A stretch of 64,000 bases of DNA from Phycisphaerae bacterium. GTDB taxonomy: Bacteria; Planctomycetota; Phycisphaerae; UBA1845; CAIVHJ01. The notes beneath the pieces were generated by a model, which was not told the origin of the DNA, did not search any database, and saw nothing but the letters and a program-made list of their open reading frames with translations. Every line of letters starts with the position of its first letter. The stretch's first letter is position 1. Both the position numbers and the translations under genes were made by a program. Location: contig JAJVHX010000003.1 in the NCBI GenBank assembly GCA_022072405.1, positions 106,706-170,705 of the forward strand, in the 5' to 3' direction. This document shows positions 23,395 through 32,981 of this stretch, piece after piece.

Positions 23395-26300
23395 ATGAAA
23401 GCAGTCATGTCCTTTTCGCAAACTAAACTTGTTATTGTTGGAACGCTGAGCCTCATTGCGATCCCCTTGGTACAACTCTCTGCAGAACCTGCATGGGATG
23501 GCTGTCCGGACTGGCAAAGCGGTCCACCGAGCGATGATTGCACGGTATTAGGCATGGATTTTGAGTCCAATGGCTGCTATCACCGAGTGGATTTGGCCCC
23601 TCACTACGGCTACCCCTATCGTATCTGGGACGCTTATGAAACCAATGTTGATCCACGGTGGCCGAATCGCCCTTTTAATTTCCCTCCACGATCACGAGAT
23701 GCCCATAAGGGCTCTTTGCCGCTGGTTTCTGGTGAAGGCGCTCACTTCAAGGGCCCTAATCAATTTCATGATCGGCCGATTCACCAGGGGACCGTTGATT
23801 TAATTATTCCAGATACTCCCCTCTTGCAAGAAACTGATTTCGAATTGCCGTTCGGAAGCGCGGTCTTTCGTCATATTCGTACCTCGGCAGGGTTCTGGAA
23901 TAATAGCTATGAACCGTGGTATATGGACTGGCGGCCAGCCCATGAAAAATTGTGGGATTGGAACGGATTGAGCTGGATGATGAGTGAAAGCCCGATCTTT
24001 TTCATGGATTCAGCTCAATGGTATAATTTCGGCTTGCCGCGTGTTTGTTATCTGGTGGTTGATGCTCATTATAGCATCCCCTTCATATTTGATGAAAATC
24101 AACTGGCTTATATCGCTCCACCGGGATTCGACGCTGAACTGGCCCATAACGGCCAATTGGACGCCAATGGCAATTGGATAACTTTGCCTACGGAGTTCTA
24201 CATTTGGCTTCAAGAACGAACCATTAGATATACCATCCAGATGAGCTATGAAGATGTTCCTGCCGAGTTTCATCAGCCGGCTACGAGCGGCGTACCCGCC
24301 TATGATGATACTGATGAATTACAATCTCCGGTTTATGTTGATTGCCTCGATCCAGACGAACAACTTTATTGTCCTGGCCGAGGCATCCCTTATATGGGAT
24401 TTGTGAGCCGGATCGAAGATCGTTATGGTAATCGTGCGGAGATCGAGTACTGCACTCCGGAGCAGCACACCTGCAACATGAATATGTTCCCATTCTGCGA
24501 GGACGTTTATCCTCCGGAGTTCTGTGATGATTATTTGTGCCGCACCTGTTGCGAAAACTGTAATGAAAAAGGCCAGATCAAATCTATTAAGCTAATTTCC
24601 AGAAATTCCTCTGGCCAGGATATAGTCGTCTGGACTCTGCTCTACACCCACCGTTCTTTTGGCCAATACTGTGCCCAGCAAGATATTTATTCTTGTGAAT
24701 TAATCGGAGAATGCCCGATTAACGATCCCAGCTTTGGTAACTGGCTGAGCCTGCGTAATCCCCATGCTTTGCATTCCATTCATGTCTATGAAGGGGATAT
24801 CACTATTCCCCAAACCTGTCTGACCCTGGACTATGCCGATTTTTGCAGTAGTACTAGTATTGACCAGATTGATGCCATCAATCACCCTGCCCTTGATGCC
24901 ATCGGCCAGGATTGGGTTCTGGAAGTGAAGTATGTGTACACCGAGTTTCAACCTTATTGGGGAGTTTTACAGGGTCAAAGTGGTGAATGGACAGGTGAAA
25001 GTGAAGCCGATGATTGTCCCATTACCTGCAGCTACGATGACGGTGCCGCCCACTTCCCTTATAGCTGGGACGGCTTGAGCGATCAGCCGCGTATTGAACC
25101 AGGTATGCTGCTGATCAAAACTACTGTAAGCCGCCGTGAAGAATCTGCTGGTGATCAAGATACATTAAGCAAAAAAATCCGACTTTATCGATATGATGAC
25201 GGCACCGATTTATATAGTTTTTATAAGATATTGAATGGCTTATTCATATACGAACCAGAAACCGTTGATCGAATCGTTCAGGCCATGCGGGCGGCCGGTG
25301 ATCCGTCGTTTGGTGTTAATGATTTAATCGATCTGCCTGGTGATGAAGAAGTACTTATCGAAGACCCCGATTCGGGGGTTGCCACTTCAAATAAATTATG
25401 GAAATTAGCCGACCTGACCTTACGCAAAAACGAAGGATCGTGGGATCCTTGGGAACTAAAAAATGAATTCATCAATGAATATGGTCTTTCTTATGAATAC
25501 AGCCAATTAATATCCGGCCTGACACAAGGTTATTTCGGAATGATCGATCGCCGTCCTGCGGGCCAATATTCTTCAAGCGAGTATCGGTACTATTACATCA
25601 ACGAATATCCAGCCGATGCTTATGATGCTTATAGCGCGAATGGTATTCCTCCCTATTACCTATATTATCCCTATCGATATACGATTGAGCGAACTGACGG
25701 CCAATGGGAACTAGGCGATGTGTATAAACCGCTGCCGGCTGCGCAGCGCTTTCGGACGGTGGTGATTGACCGTCTGACCGATACGGAAGATATTTCTGAC
25801 CCAGATGAAGTTTTTTATGATCCTGTCACTCGTACAGAACTCGCTTCTCGTCGGGTGGTGGAAATGAATCCGGCTGGTATCGTTCTTCGGGATCGCACCT
25901 GGTCCTTTACTGAAAACCCCGATGGCGAACTGGTGTCGTCGATTGGTAACGCCGAGTCATATATCAATGATTGCCAGGGGCGGATTATAGAGAAACGCAC
26001 GATAGGATGGAACGCTGAAGACAACCCGGATCCCAATAGCGAGGGGTTAATTTACGTTTATAAATATGAAGATGATTCATGTGCCGAATGGGATGCCCAG
26101 CAGGATCGTTGTGAATGTGATGAGCTCCCGCCATTGTGGCAATCCGAGGGTCGAATTCTTGCTGAAGGAATAAAGCAAGGTCGAGGATCAAGCCCTTATT
26201 CCGGAGTTCGGTGGACCAAACATTGGGAGTGGAACGAAGAAAGACCAGAACTGCCTACCCGCGAAGTGAATTTCGATCCCCCCACATCTGATTATCTGAG

Positions 26301-29300
26301 TAATTCGGATCAAACCACAATATATGATTACCAATTTGGTCCCGATATTTGTCTTCCTGGGGTCGGTTGTTGGCCGGGGCCTGTCCAGCAGAAAATAACG
26401 GCACATCCCGCTGTATTGCAGGCGGATGGTGCTGGGCAATACCAAGATTACCATGGTGTATCAATTGAAATTTATAATGCCAGCGGCCAAACTGAATGGA
26501 TCGGTGCCGGCAGTTTGATTGATTGGTCGGCTACACCTAATGTGACCACCGCGCGCGAATTTTATATAACCCATATGCAGTCCAACGCATTGGGCTTTCC
26601 GGAACAAACCATCGAGGACACCAACCAATCCCCACCCGGCAGTGGTTGGGAGCGTGTTTCTTCTACCGCGCCATTGAATTATATCACCCAGTACGAATTC
26701 TACGAACAAAAAGGCTTGAAGCGTATTGTGTACCCCAACGGTCATGAGGATTACATTGTCTGGGTAACACCGGACCCTTCTGGTGAAGAAGAGTATCGCT
26801 GGTCATACCGAAATCTGCTCATTACTGGCGAGGAATTTAGTGCCCTCGCTCCCGTGGAGATAACTCATTACAGCGGTGGCAGAATCTTATCCAGTGTGAC
26901 GGTTGAATTAACGAATGTCTTTAATAGCTATCCACCACATGGCACCGAACAATACGAAATTATCAAAACCTCGACGGTTGCCTACGACTCTCAGGGAAGG
27001 ATGGCGGGTATTAATACGGAATCCAGTGATGGTATGAGCGTGGAAGGGGCGATCAGTTATGACGGCTTTGGCCAGATTGCCCGGAACAAGACCGCCGATG
27101 GTAGTGTGGTGCGGTATGTCTATGATCAACTGGGCCGGGTATGGAAGAAATTCCAGGGCACCAGGGACCAGCATGAAGCCTGGGGGACAGGTCAAGCGGT
27201 CGATTGCGATGAACTGGATTGTTCCGGCGGATCGCCGCCGCCAGAATGCGAAACAATCTGCGGTGACCATCCGGAATGCTATTCGGCGTTCATCAACGAA
27301 GACAACCTGATGTTGTCGGAGAAGCGTTATTACGGCGAAGGAGTTTTTGATGCCGGTGAACTGGTGGCCATGCGCAGTTATCGCGACAAAGCCACCAACC
27401 AGTATTTTGAAGTCATTCCAGACGATTGCTGTGAAGAACCGCCCTGCAATCCTGCCAACAATGAAGACAACATCGGCTGGCTGAATGTCACGGAGTATGA
27501 CTGGCGGATGCGCCCGGTGTGGGAAGAAGAACAGGACGAAAGTGGTGCCCCGATCAGCCGCATGGCCACATTCTACGATCATCAGGACCGGGTCCGTTTT
27601 ACAGCAAGTTACGGTCCTGGCGGAATTACCGCTGCCCAGGCCCGCGCCATCGGTGACCAGGTCACCATGCAGGGTGATACGTTTGATCCGGCGGTGATTC
27701 TGGCGACTGCAAACCTGCTCAGCCTGATGGAAAACCGTTACAACGCCCGTGGCCAGGTGGAGGAGGAGCGCACCTACAACGTGGCGGTGATCGACGGCAG
27801 CAGTTTCACCACTTCGCGCACATTTTATAACTACAGCGATAAACCGACCGAGGTGCTTGCGCCTAATTCGCCGGTGCAGAAGAATATTTACGACGCCCGC
27901 GAGCGGCAGGTGCGCTCCAGCGTGGTGGCCGCTGGTGTGGAAGTCAGTCGCAGCGAAACCATTTACGATGCCAACGATCAACCGGTGCAGTCCACCTATT
28001 GGGAGCGGCGGCATGACGCCGCCGAACCGGAGCTGACCGAATCGAACAGCGTCCGCAGTTTTAGTCATACCTGGTTTGCTCCCAATGGCCGGTCAATTGC
28101 GACCGCTAATTACGGTACGAACGGCAGCAACTATACGACCGGTACGCCGCCAGCCTACGATCCGCAGACGCCGCCGGCGACGCTCGATGAGGAGTGGAAT
28201 GTGACGGCCTGCACTCACGACGCGTTCGGCGCCGAGGTATTGGTCACCTGCTTTGGTTATGACGAAAAAGACAACCAGAACGCGGTCTACAATCCCGACG
28301 GCACGGTCACCCGCACCGAGTTCAACGGTCTGAAGAAGACGCTGCTGGTGACGGAGAACGCCGATGATCCGCTGCCGGAGAATCGACGGGTCACCGCCTA
28401 TCGATATGATCTCGATAGCGGCCAACTGATCCAGATCGCCGCGGTGCTGCCAGATCATGCGGGGGGTGTGACCAGTTATGACCAGATCGATTGGAACGCA
28501 ACCGACAGCACGCTGCAGGTGACCGAGGTGATTTATGGAGCCGACGTGCTCACCGGTCTGGATAGCGGCGGGATGGCCAATCCGCTCAGTGCCAGTAACG
28601 CCTTTATCAAGGAAGTGCGCTATCCCGATCCGATCACCGGCCAGCCCGACCCCGCCAATTATCTGAAGTTTACTTATTTTGTGGATGGCTCAGTGGCCAC
28701 GCGTGAAGATTCGCGCGGAGTGATTTTTACTCACACTTATGACGAACTAAAGCGGCGCATTGAAACTACCATCGATGATTCAGCTTGGTTCGTCGATCCG
28801 CCGCAGGGCCAGCCCGACAATCGCCCAGCGGATCGCATCCGGCGGATTGTCTATGACTACGCGGCGGACGGCCTGTTGGAGTGGGTCACCGCCTACACCA
28901 TCAACGCTCAGGGCCAGGAAAAACTCGTTGCCCAGAACCGCTTTGAATATGACGAACTCCGCAACCTGGAGCGCGAATGGCAATCGCATGGCAAAGTGGT
29001 GGGAGCCAACTCGCCGGTGATCGATTACCTGTGGGAGTTCAGCCCCACCGATGAATACAACTTCAATCGACTGGTCAGCATGACCTATCCCAAGCGCCCG
29101 GGCAGCGGCACGCGCCGTACCGTGACACTCAATTACGGCAACAACTCCTCTGATGCCGATAGTGCCCTGTCGCGCGTGACCCGGATCGACGATTCGGCGC
29201 TGGGCATTTTATCCAACTATGACTACATGGGTACGGGGCGGCGGATCGGCCTGACGCTGGGCAACGGCATTAACCAGACGGTATTCGATGGGCTGACTTA

Positions 29301-31677
29301 CGCCGGGCTGGATCGCTACGGTCGGCTGGTTGATCTGGATTATGACAGCGCCCTGGGGGCGACGCTGCAGCGCTACCAGTATGGCTACGATCGCGCCGGC
29401 AATCGCACCTTTGCGCGGGTGACGCAGCTCTCCAGCCACGATAATGACCGCTCCTGGTTCTATCAGTATGACGATCTGCAGCGGCTGGTCGATGCCCACA
29501 TGGGCGAACTGCTGCCGGATAATTCCGCTATCGTGCCGACGGCTCCCAACACTCAGCACACCTGGCTGCTGGACAATCTGGGCAACTGGTCGGGCGGGGA
29601 TGATGTGACCGGTAGTTTTATGAAGTTTACCGATGCCGATGGTGATGGTACGCCCGATGATCTCGATTGGATTCACCACGCGGTGAATGCGGATAATGAG
29701 ATTGCATCGCTGACGGCCGACGGCTCACCGCCGACAAACTTTATTTACGATCCGGCCGGTAATCTGGCCTTCGATGGTACGCTGGTCTATCAGTATGACG
29801 GGTTTAACCACCTGGCCCAGGTGAACCTGCCGGGCAGTGCGGTTCTGGACGGCGAAGGGCGGATTGAGTCGGGCCAGCTGGGGACGTTGAAGGGTCGCTA
29901 CAGTTATGACGGGCTGGGGCGGTTGGTTGTGTCCGAGCAGCGGCCATCGAGTTCGACCAGCCGGTGGGATTATTATTATGATGGTGTCCGTCGGATCGCG
30001 GAGGTGACCAGCCTGTCGTTGCAACCCTACGATCCCAACCCGACCGGCAATGAATTGTGGAGTGAGTCGGATCTGCGGCTGCTGGCCCCGGAGGATGAGA
30101 TCAGCGTGAATTCCACGCTGAGCATCTCCGACACCCAGCTCATCAGCAGCAGCTACACCGACCGCGAATATATCTACGGGCCATCCTATGTCGATGAGTT
30201 CGTCGCCCAGGTCGATCGCTATGGTAACCCATGGTACATACTGCAGGACGGCAACTTTAACGTGACCGGTCTGGCCAGTGCGGCGGGGAACATCGTTCAT
30301 CAGTATACTTACTCACCCTACGGCCAGATTGTCGCTCAGGAACAACTCGCCAGCCATGCGGCCAACCGCGTCCTGCATCAGGGCCTCTTCTGGGATAGCG
30401 CGGTTGGTCTCTATTACAACCGCAACCGATGGTATGACCCGGAACTGGGACGGTTTATCCAGAAAGACCCGAATGAAACCGCTCTGCCGATTATTACGGC
30501 ATTAGCGAGCAACGCCCAGAGCCTGTTCGTCATGCTGGGTATCTTCGATCTGGAAAGCCATTATGGGAGCGGGATGAATCTGTACGCCTATGAAGGCAAC
30601 AACCCGATCAGTGGTCGCGATCCGCTGGGATTGGAGGATCCTTTTGCGGTTGCAGATGATGTAATCAGCGACTTCTTCGGTGACATGGCTGCCACGCTCG
30701 AATGGGTTACGACCAAGTTTAGCGCCGGTTATAATATGGCTAGTGTAATCGGCGGTTTTGCCTTCTCCATGCTGCCCGGAGCCGATGCCGCGCTGCTGGC
30801 GATCAAACTGGCCATGGGCGATGATGTTGGCTGGGACGACATCGCCTACGCCGGCCTCTCCGTTGGCGGCGGAGCCTTGATCGGCAAACTGGTCGGAAAA
30901 ACGTTCAAAACGCTTGGCAGGTACGGGAAGCGCGGGTTGAAGAAGATCAATCAACTGGCGGGCGATATACCTTTGACGGTACTTCAGAAATTATGTTTTG
31001 GTGCAGGAACGATGATCTGGATGGCGGATGGCTCCATTCAACCGATAGAAACAATTCAGGTCAATGATCAGGTGATGTGCGATTACGATCCGCAATTGAA
31101 CAATGGCCCGGAAATCTGCACAGTAACCAATACTTTTGAGAACATTGCTGATGAAACACTGGAACTAATTTTCGGCGATGGTCAAACGGAGTGGCTGGTC
31201 GTGACGACTCCAGAGCATCCGTTTTATGTTGCTGAGACAAATCAATTTACTAAGGCCAGTGCCCTTGCGAAGAAATTACGTGACAAAAGTGGTTCTTTTA
31301 TAGAGCTCTCTTCTAAAGTATATGTGTCTTTCCAAGCTAAGGTTTATAACCTTAGGGTAGATCAAGCTCATAACTACTTTGTAATGGGATGTAATGGAAA
31401 GTATGGATTGCTTGTTCATAACACACTCTGTTCTCCAGAATGGGTAAAGGACGCCAACTCATTTATCAGTTGGTTAAAGAATCTTGAACACGAAGCAAAA
31501 AGTGGTATGCGCTATGCAAAAGAAGAAATTGATAGCTTGGTTATGCAAGCACGAGCTTATGGAGTCGACATACGACTCGATCCAGCACATCCTGGAACAG
31601 CATGGAACATGCCTCATATTAATTTTGGTACTATAGGTGTTCATATACCAGTCCCTCCCGGTTATGTATTGCCTTAA
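23395..31677 (+). CDS. Giant secreted RHS-repeat protein with HINT domain and C-terminal putative toxin
   Basis: A 2760-residue protein. A signal peptide (residues 1 to about 30, ending VQLSA) directs export. A region with eight cysteines lies at residues 353-388. YD repeats run from about 1190 to 2300 (for example YDGFGQIARNKTADGSVV). The RHS-associated core, WYDPELGRFIQKDP and NLYAYEGNNPISGRDPLGL, is at about 2345-2412. A HINT self-cleaving domain occupies about 2534-2677 (CFGAGTMIWMADGSIQPIE, TPEHPFYV, NLRVDQAHNYFV, ending LLVHNT). The last 83 residues, with DIRLDPAHPGTAWNMPHINF, are a putative toxin I do not recognise. The ATG at 23395 follows GGGAGA. RHS/HINT/toxin architecture is that of contact-dependent polymorphic toxins, where HINT releases the tip. 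The core is G/C-richer than both the N-terminal third and the tip. Confidence 0.88.
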   Translation: MKAVMSFSQTKLVIVGTLSLIAIPLVQLSAEPAWDGCPDWQSGPPSDDCTVLGMDFESNGCYHRVDLAPHYGYPYRIWDAYETNVDPRWPNRPFNFPPRSRDAHKGSLPLVSGEGAHFKGPNQFHDRPIHQGTVDLIIPDTPLLQETDFELPFGSAVFRHIRTSAGFWNNSYEPWYMDWRPAHEKLWDWNGLSWMMSESPIFFMDSAQWYNFGLPRVCYLVVDAHYSIPFIFDENQLAYIAPPGFDAELAHNGQLDANGNWITLPTEFYIWLQERTIRYTIQMSYEDVPAEFHQPATSGVPAYDDTDELQSPVYVDCLDPDEQLYCPGRGIPYMGFVSRIEDRYGNRAEIEYCTPEQHTCNMNMFPFCEDVYPPEFCDDYLCRTCCENCNEKGQIKSIKLISRNSSGQDIVVWTLLYTHRSFGQYCAQQDIYSCELIGECPINDPSFGNWLSLRNPHALHSIHVYEGDITIPQTCLTLDYADFCSSTSIDQIDAINHPALDAIGQDWVLEVKYVYTEFQPYWGVLQGQSGEWTGESEADDCPITCSYDDGAAHFPYSWDGLSDQPRIEPGMLLIKTTVSRREESAGDQDTLSKKIRLYRYDDGTDLYSFYKILNGLFIYEPETVDRIVQAMRAAGDPSFGVNDLIDLPGDEEVLIEDPDSGVATSNKLWKLADLTLRKNEGSWDPWELKNEFINEYGLSYEYSQLISGLTQGYFGMIDRRPAGQYSSSEYRYYYINEYPADAYDAYSANGIPPYYLYYPYRYTIERTDGQWELGDVYKPLPAAQRFRTVVIDRLTDTEDISDPDEVFYDPVTRTELASRRVVEMNPAGIVLRDRTWSFTENPDGELVSSIGNAESYINDCQGRIIEKRTIGWNAEDNPDPNSEGLIYVYKYEDDSCAEWDAQQDRCECDELPPLWQSEGRILAEGIKQGRGSSPYSGVRWTKHWEWNEERPELPTREVNFDPPTSDYLSNSDQTTIYDYQFGPDICLPGVGCWPGPVQQKITAHPAVLQADGAGQYQDYHGVSIEIYNASGQTEWIGAGSLIDWSATPNVTTAREFYITHMQSNALGFPEQTIEDTNQSPPGSGWERVSSTAPLNYITQYEFYEQKGLKRIVYPNGHEDYIVWVTPDPSGEEEYRWSYRNLLITGEEFSALAPVEITHYSGGRILSSVTVELTNVFNSYPPHGTEQYEIIKTSTVAYDSQGRMAGINTESSDGMSVEGAISYDGFGQIARNKTADGSVVRYVYDQLGRVWKKFQGTRDQHEAWGTGQAVDCDELDCSGGSPPPECETICGDHPECYSAFINEDNLMLSEKRYYGEGVFDAGELVAMRSYRDKATNQYFEVIPDDCCEEPPCNPANNEDNIGWLNVTEYDWRMRPVWEEEQDESGAPISRMATFYDHQDRVRFTASYGPGGITAAQARAIGDQVTMQGDTFDPAVILATANLLSLMENRYNARGQVEEERTYNVAVIDGSSFTTSRTFYNYSDKPTEVLAPNSPVQKNIYDARERQVRSSVVAAGVEVSRSETIYDANDQPVQSTYWERRHDAAEPELTESNSVRSFSHTWFAPNGRSIATANYGTNGSNYTTGTPPAYDPQTPPATLDEEWNVTACTHDAFGAEVLVTCFGYDEKDNQNAVYNPDGTVTRTEFNGLKKTLLVTENADDPLPENRRVTAYRYDLDSGQLIQIAAVLPDHAGGVTSYDQIDWNATDSTLQVTEVIYGADVLTGLDSGGMANPLSASNAFIKEVRYPDPITGQPDPANYLKFTYFVDGSVATREDSRGVIFTHTYDELKRRIETTIDDSAWFVDPPQGQPDNRPADRIRRIVYDYAADGLLEWVTAYTINAQGQEKLVAQNRFEYDELRNLEREWQSHGKVVGANSPVIDYLWEFSPTDEYNFNRLVSMTYPKRPGSGTRRTVTLNYGNNSSDADSALSRVTRIDDSALGILSNYDYMGTGRRIGLTLGNGINQTVFDGLTYAGLDRYGRLVDLDYDSALGATLQRYQYGYDRAGNRTFARVTQLSSHDNDRSWFYQYDDLQRLVDAHMGELLPDNSAIVPTAPNTQHTWLLDNLGNWSGGDDVTGSFMKFTDADGDGTPDDLDWIHHAVNADNEIASLTADGSPPTNFIYDPAGNLAFDGTLVYQYDGFNHLAQVNLPGSAVLDGEGRIESGQLGTLKGRYSYDGLGRLVVSEQRPSSSTSRWDYYYDGVRRIAEVTSLSLQPYDPNPTGNELWSESDLRLLAPEDEISVNSTLSISDTQLISSSYTDREYIYGPSYVDEFVAQVDRYGNPWYILQDGNFNVTGLASAAGNIVHQYTYSPYGQIVAQEQLASHAANRVLHQGLFWDSAVGLYYNRNRWYDPELGRFIQKDPNETALPIITALASNAQSLFVMLGIFDLESHYGSGMNLYAYEGNNPISGRDPLGLEDPFAVADDVISDFFGDMAATLEWVTTKFSAGYNMASVIGGFAFSMLPGADAALLAIKLAMGDDVGWDDIAYAGLSVGGGALIGKLVGKTFKTLGRYGKRGLKKINQLAGDIPLTVLQKLCFGAGTMIWMADGSIQPIETIQVNDQVMCDYDPQLNNGPEICTVTNTFENIADETLELIFGDGQTEWLVVTTPEHPFYVAETNQFTKASALAKKLRDKSGSFIELSSKVYVSFQAKVYNLRVDQAHNYFVMGCNGKYGLLVHNTLCSPEWVKDANSFISWLKNLEHEAKSGMRYAKEEIDSLVMQARAYGVDIRLDPAHPGTAWNMPHINFGTIGVHIPVPPGYVLP

Positions 31678-31701
31678 GTTGCGAGAAGGAGACAACTGCG
31701 T

Positions 31702-32283
31702 ATGAACCTGTTGATACTCAAATATCCAGAAATTAGTGATAAACAAAATATAATATATCGTGGCACCAGTAGATCGACACCGTATCATTGTGATCATATG
31801 CCAAATACACATGATGCTAACCAAGCATTTATCTGGTTTATCGAGAATTCAGATGAAAGTACAATCGTGCACGATTTACAGCGAGCGAAAGAGTTGGTAG
31901 CGTCTTATCAAAAGCTTAATCCACCTCATTATTTTGAGATTATTGAGATTTGCAGATTCGGTTCAGAACCGACCGTTGATTCAAAGTTGTTAGGTTACGA
32001 TCTTTCCCTGCATGCCTATTCTTCTTTGCTAGAACGTGGGCTCAATTTTAAAGAGCAATCCAACGATAAATCATTAAGCCATGTTCATCCCCTTTTAAAG
32101 CTGATCCAATCTCAATTTCAACCCTTGTTGAATAAGAATGGCCTGTTTTCAGACTTTTCAACTGCGAAATGGTGTTTGGATTGTATGATCTTGGCCCAAC
32201 AAATACATCCAAATTTATGGGAGCATGAAAATTGTTTGGATTTCTTTGAAGTAGTGTCCTTGTATTTAGTAAGCCCAAATTAG
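31702..32283 (+). CDS. Candidate immunity protein for the RHS toxin
   Basis: A 193-residue protein without a domain I recognise, starting 24 bases after the RHS stop with AAGGAG before its ATG. No signal peptide or membrane helix is visible, so it would act in the cytoplasm. It is A/T-rich like the toxin tip and unlike the RHS core. Position directly after a polymorphic toxin gene is the usual place of the cognate immunity gene; the pairing is inference from position only. The C-terminal part (AKWCLDCMILAQQIHPNLW) is Cys/Trp-rich. Confidence 0.6.
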   Translation: MNLLILKYPEISDKQNIIYRGTSRSTPYHCDHMPNTHDANQAFIWFIENSDESTIVHDLQRAKELVASYQKLNPPHYFEIIEICRFGSEPTVDSKLLGYDLSLHAYSSLLERGLNFKEQSNDKSLSHVHPLLKLIQSQFQPLLNKNGLFSDFSTAKWCLDCMILAQQIHPNLWEHENCLDFFEVVSLYLVSPN

Positions 32284-32383
32284 GGGAGTATGAGCTTCAT
32301 GGTCCCTTCGTTAACTGCAGGAACATTTATCATAGATACGGCTAAATAGCTTAAGATGATTCTTGCTCTTTGAATTACGAACC

Positions 32384-32410
32384 AGAGTAGAATGGCAATT
32401 TCAACGTGAC
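32384..32410 (+). repeat. Short RHS-core remnant
   Basis: GGCAATTTCAACGTGACCGG is a near-copy of the RHS core segment coding DGNFNVTG in the main RHS gene and in the two larger fragments at 33718 and 35793. It marks a break point between modules. Confidence 0.65.
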
Positions 32411-32492
32411 CGGTTTTGTCCTGGTTCAGCGTGAATTGGAGAAAGAGCTTATCCACATAAGCCATAAACCGCCAGTTGTTTCAAGGACTACT

Positions 32493-32981
32493 ATGGGATG
32501 GATCACACAAAAAATTCGCAATCTTACTGATACAGAAATAGAAATTCTTGATCGTCATAAGCGATTGCATATTGACCATCATTCAATAAAAATCGATTTA
32601 TTAAGCAATCATGCTTTGGAATTTGACATTGGAATTGAGGACATTCGAAAAGTACCATGTAATTATCTAAGCAAGGAAAAACAGGCCTATTTTTTGAACA
32701 TTAGTTCTGCGTTGAATATTGGTTTTGAATTGTGTTTTATGGATAGGTCTGTTGTATTAGGAAGTTTCCCCAAAAATAAAGTACGAGTTGCTTTTGCAGT
32801 ACAGAACCAAAACAATGAAAGATGGAGAGATATTTCTTCTGGTGGGTTTCCCGTTTTGTTCGATTGGTATGGCGAACTAATAGAAATACACACGCTGACG
32901 ACCAAACCAGATTGGGACAAAATTGTGCCAATTTACCGGTTGGAGGCTTTATTAAAAGCAATCCAACAACTTACTACATGA
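32493..32981 (+). CDS. Second candidate immunity protein
   Basis: A 162-residue soluble protein with no recognised domain. The ATG at 32493 has AAGGA five bases upstream, so it is preferred to an upstream frame that would begin inside an RHS-core remnant. Features include a hydrophobic central region (YFLNISSALNIGFELCFMD) and an alternating strand pattern near the end (GGFPVLFDWYGELIEIHTL). Its stop codon overlaps the ATG of the next RHS fragment (ATGA at 32978-32981). It sits between a short RHS-core remnant and an RHS fragment, the arrangement expected of an orphan immunity gene whose toxin tip has been lost. Function is inferred from context. Confidence 0.55.
   Translation: MGWITQKIRNLTDTEIEILDRHKRLHIDHHSIKIDLLSNHALEFDIGIEDIRKVPCNYLSKEKQAYFLNISSALNIGFELCFMDRSVVLGSFPKNKVRVAFAVQNQNNERWRDISSGGFPVLFDWYGELIEIHTLTTKPDWDKIVPIYRLEALLKAIQQLTT

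Noticed and set aside
26908..28068. A 386-codon open frame on the minus strand inside the RHS gene
   Set aside because: It lies fully opposite the YD-repeat region; repeated codons leave the antisense frame open. No domain is seen.
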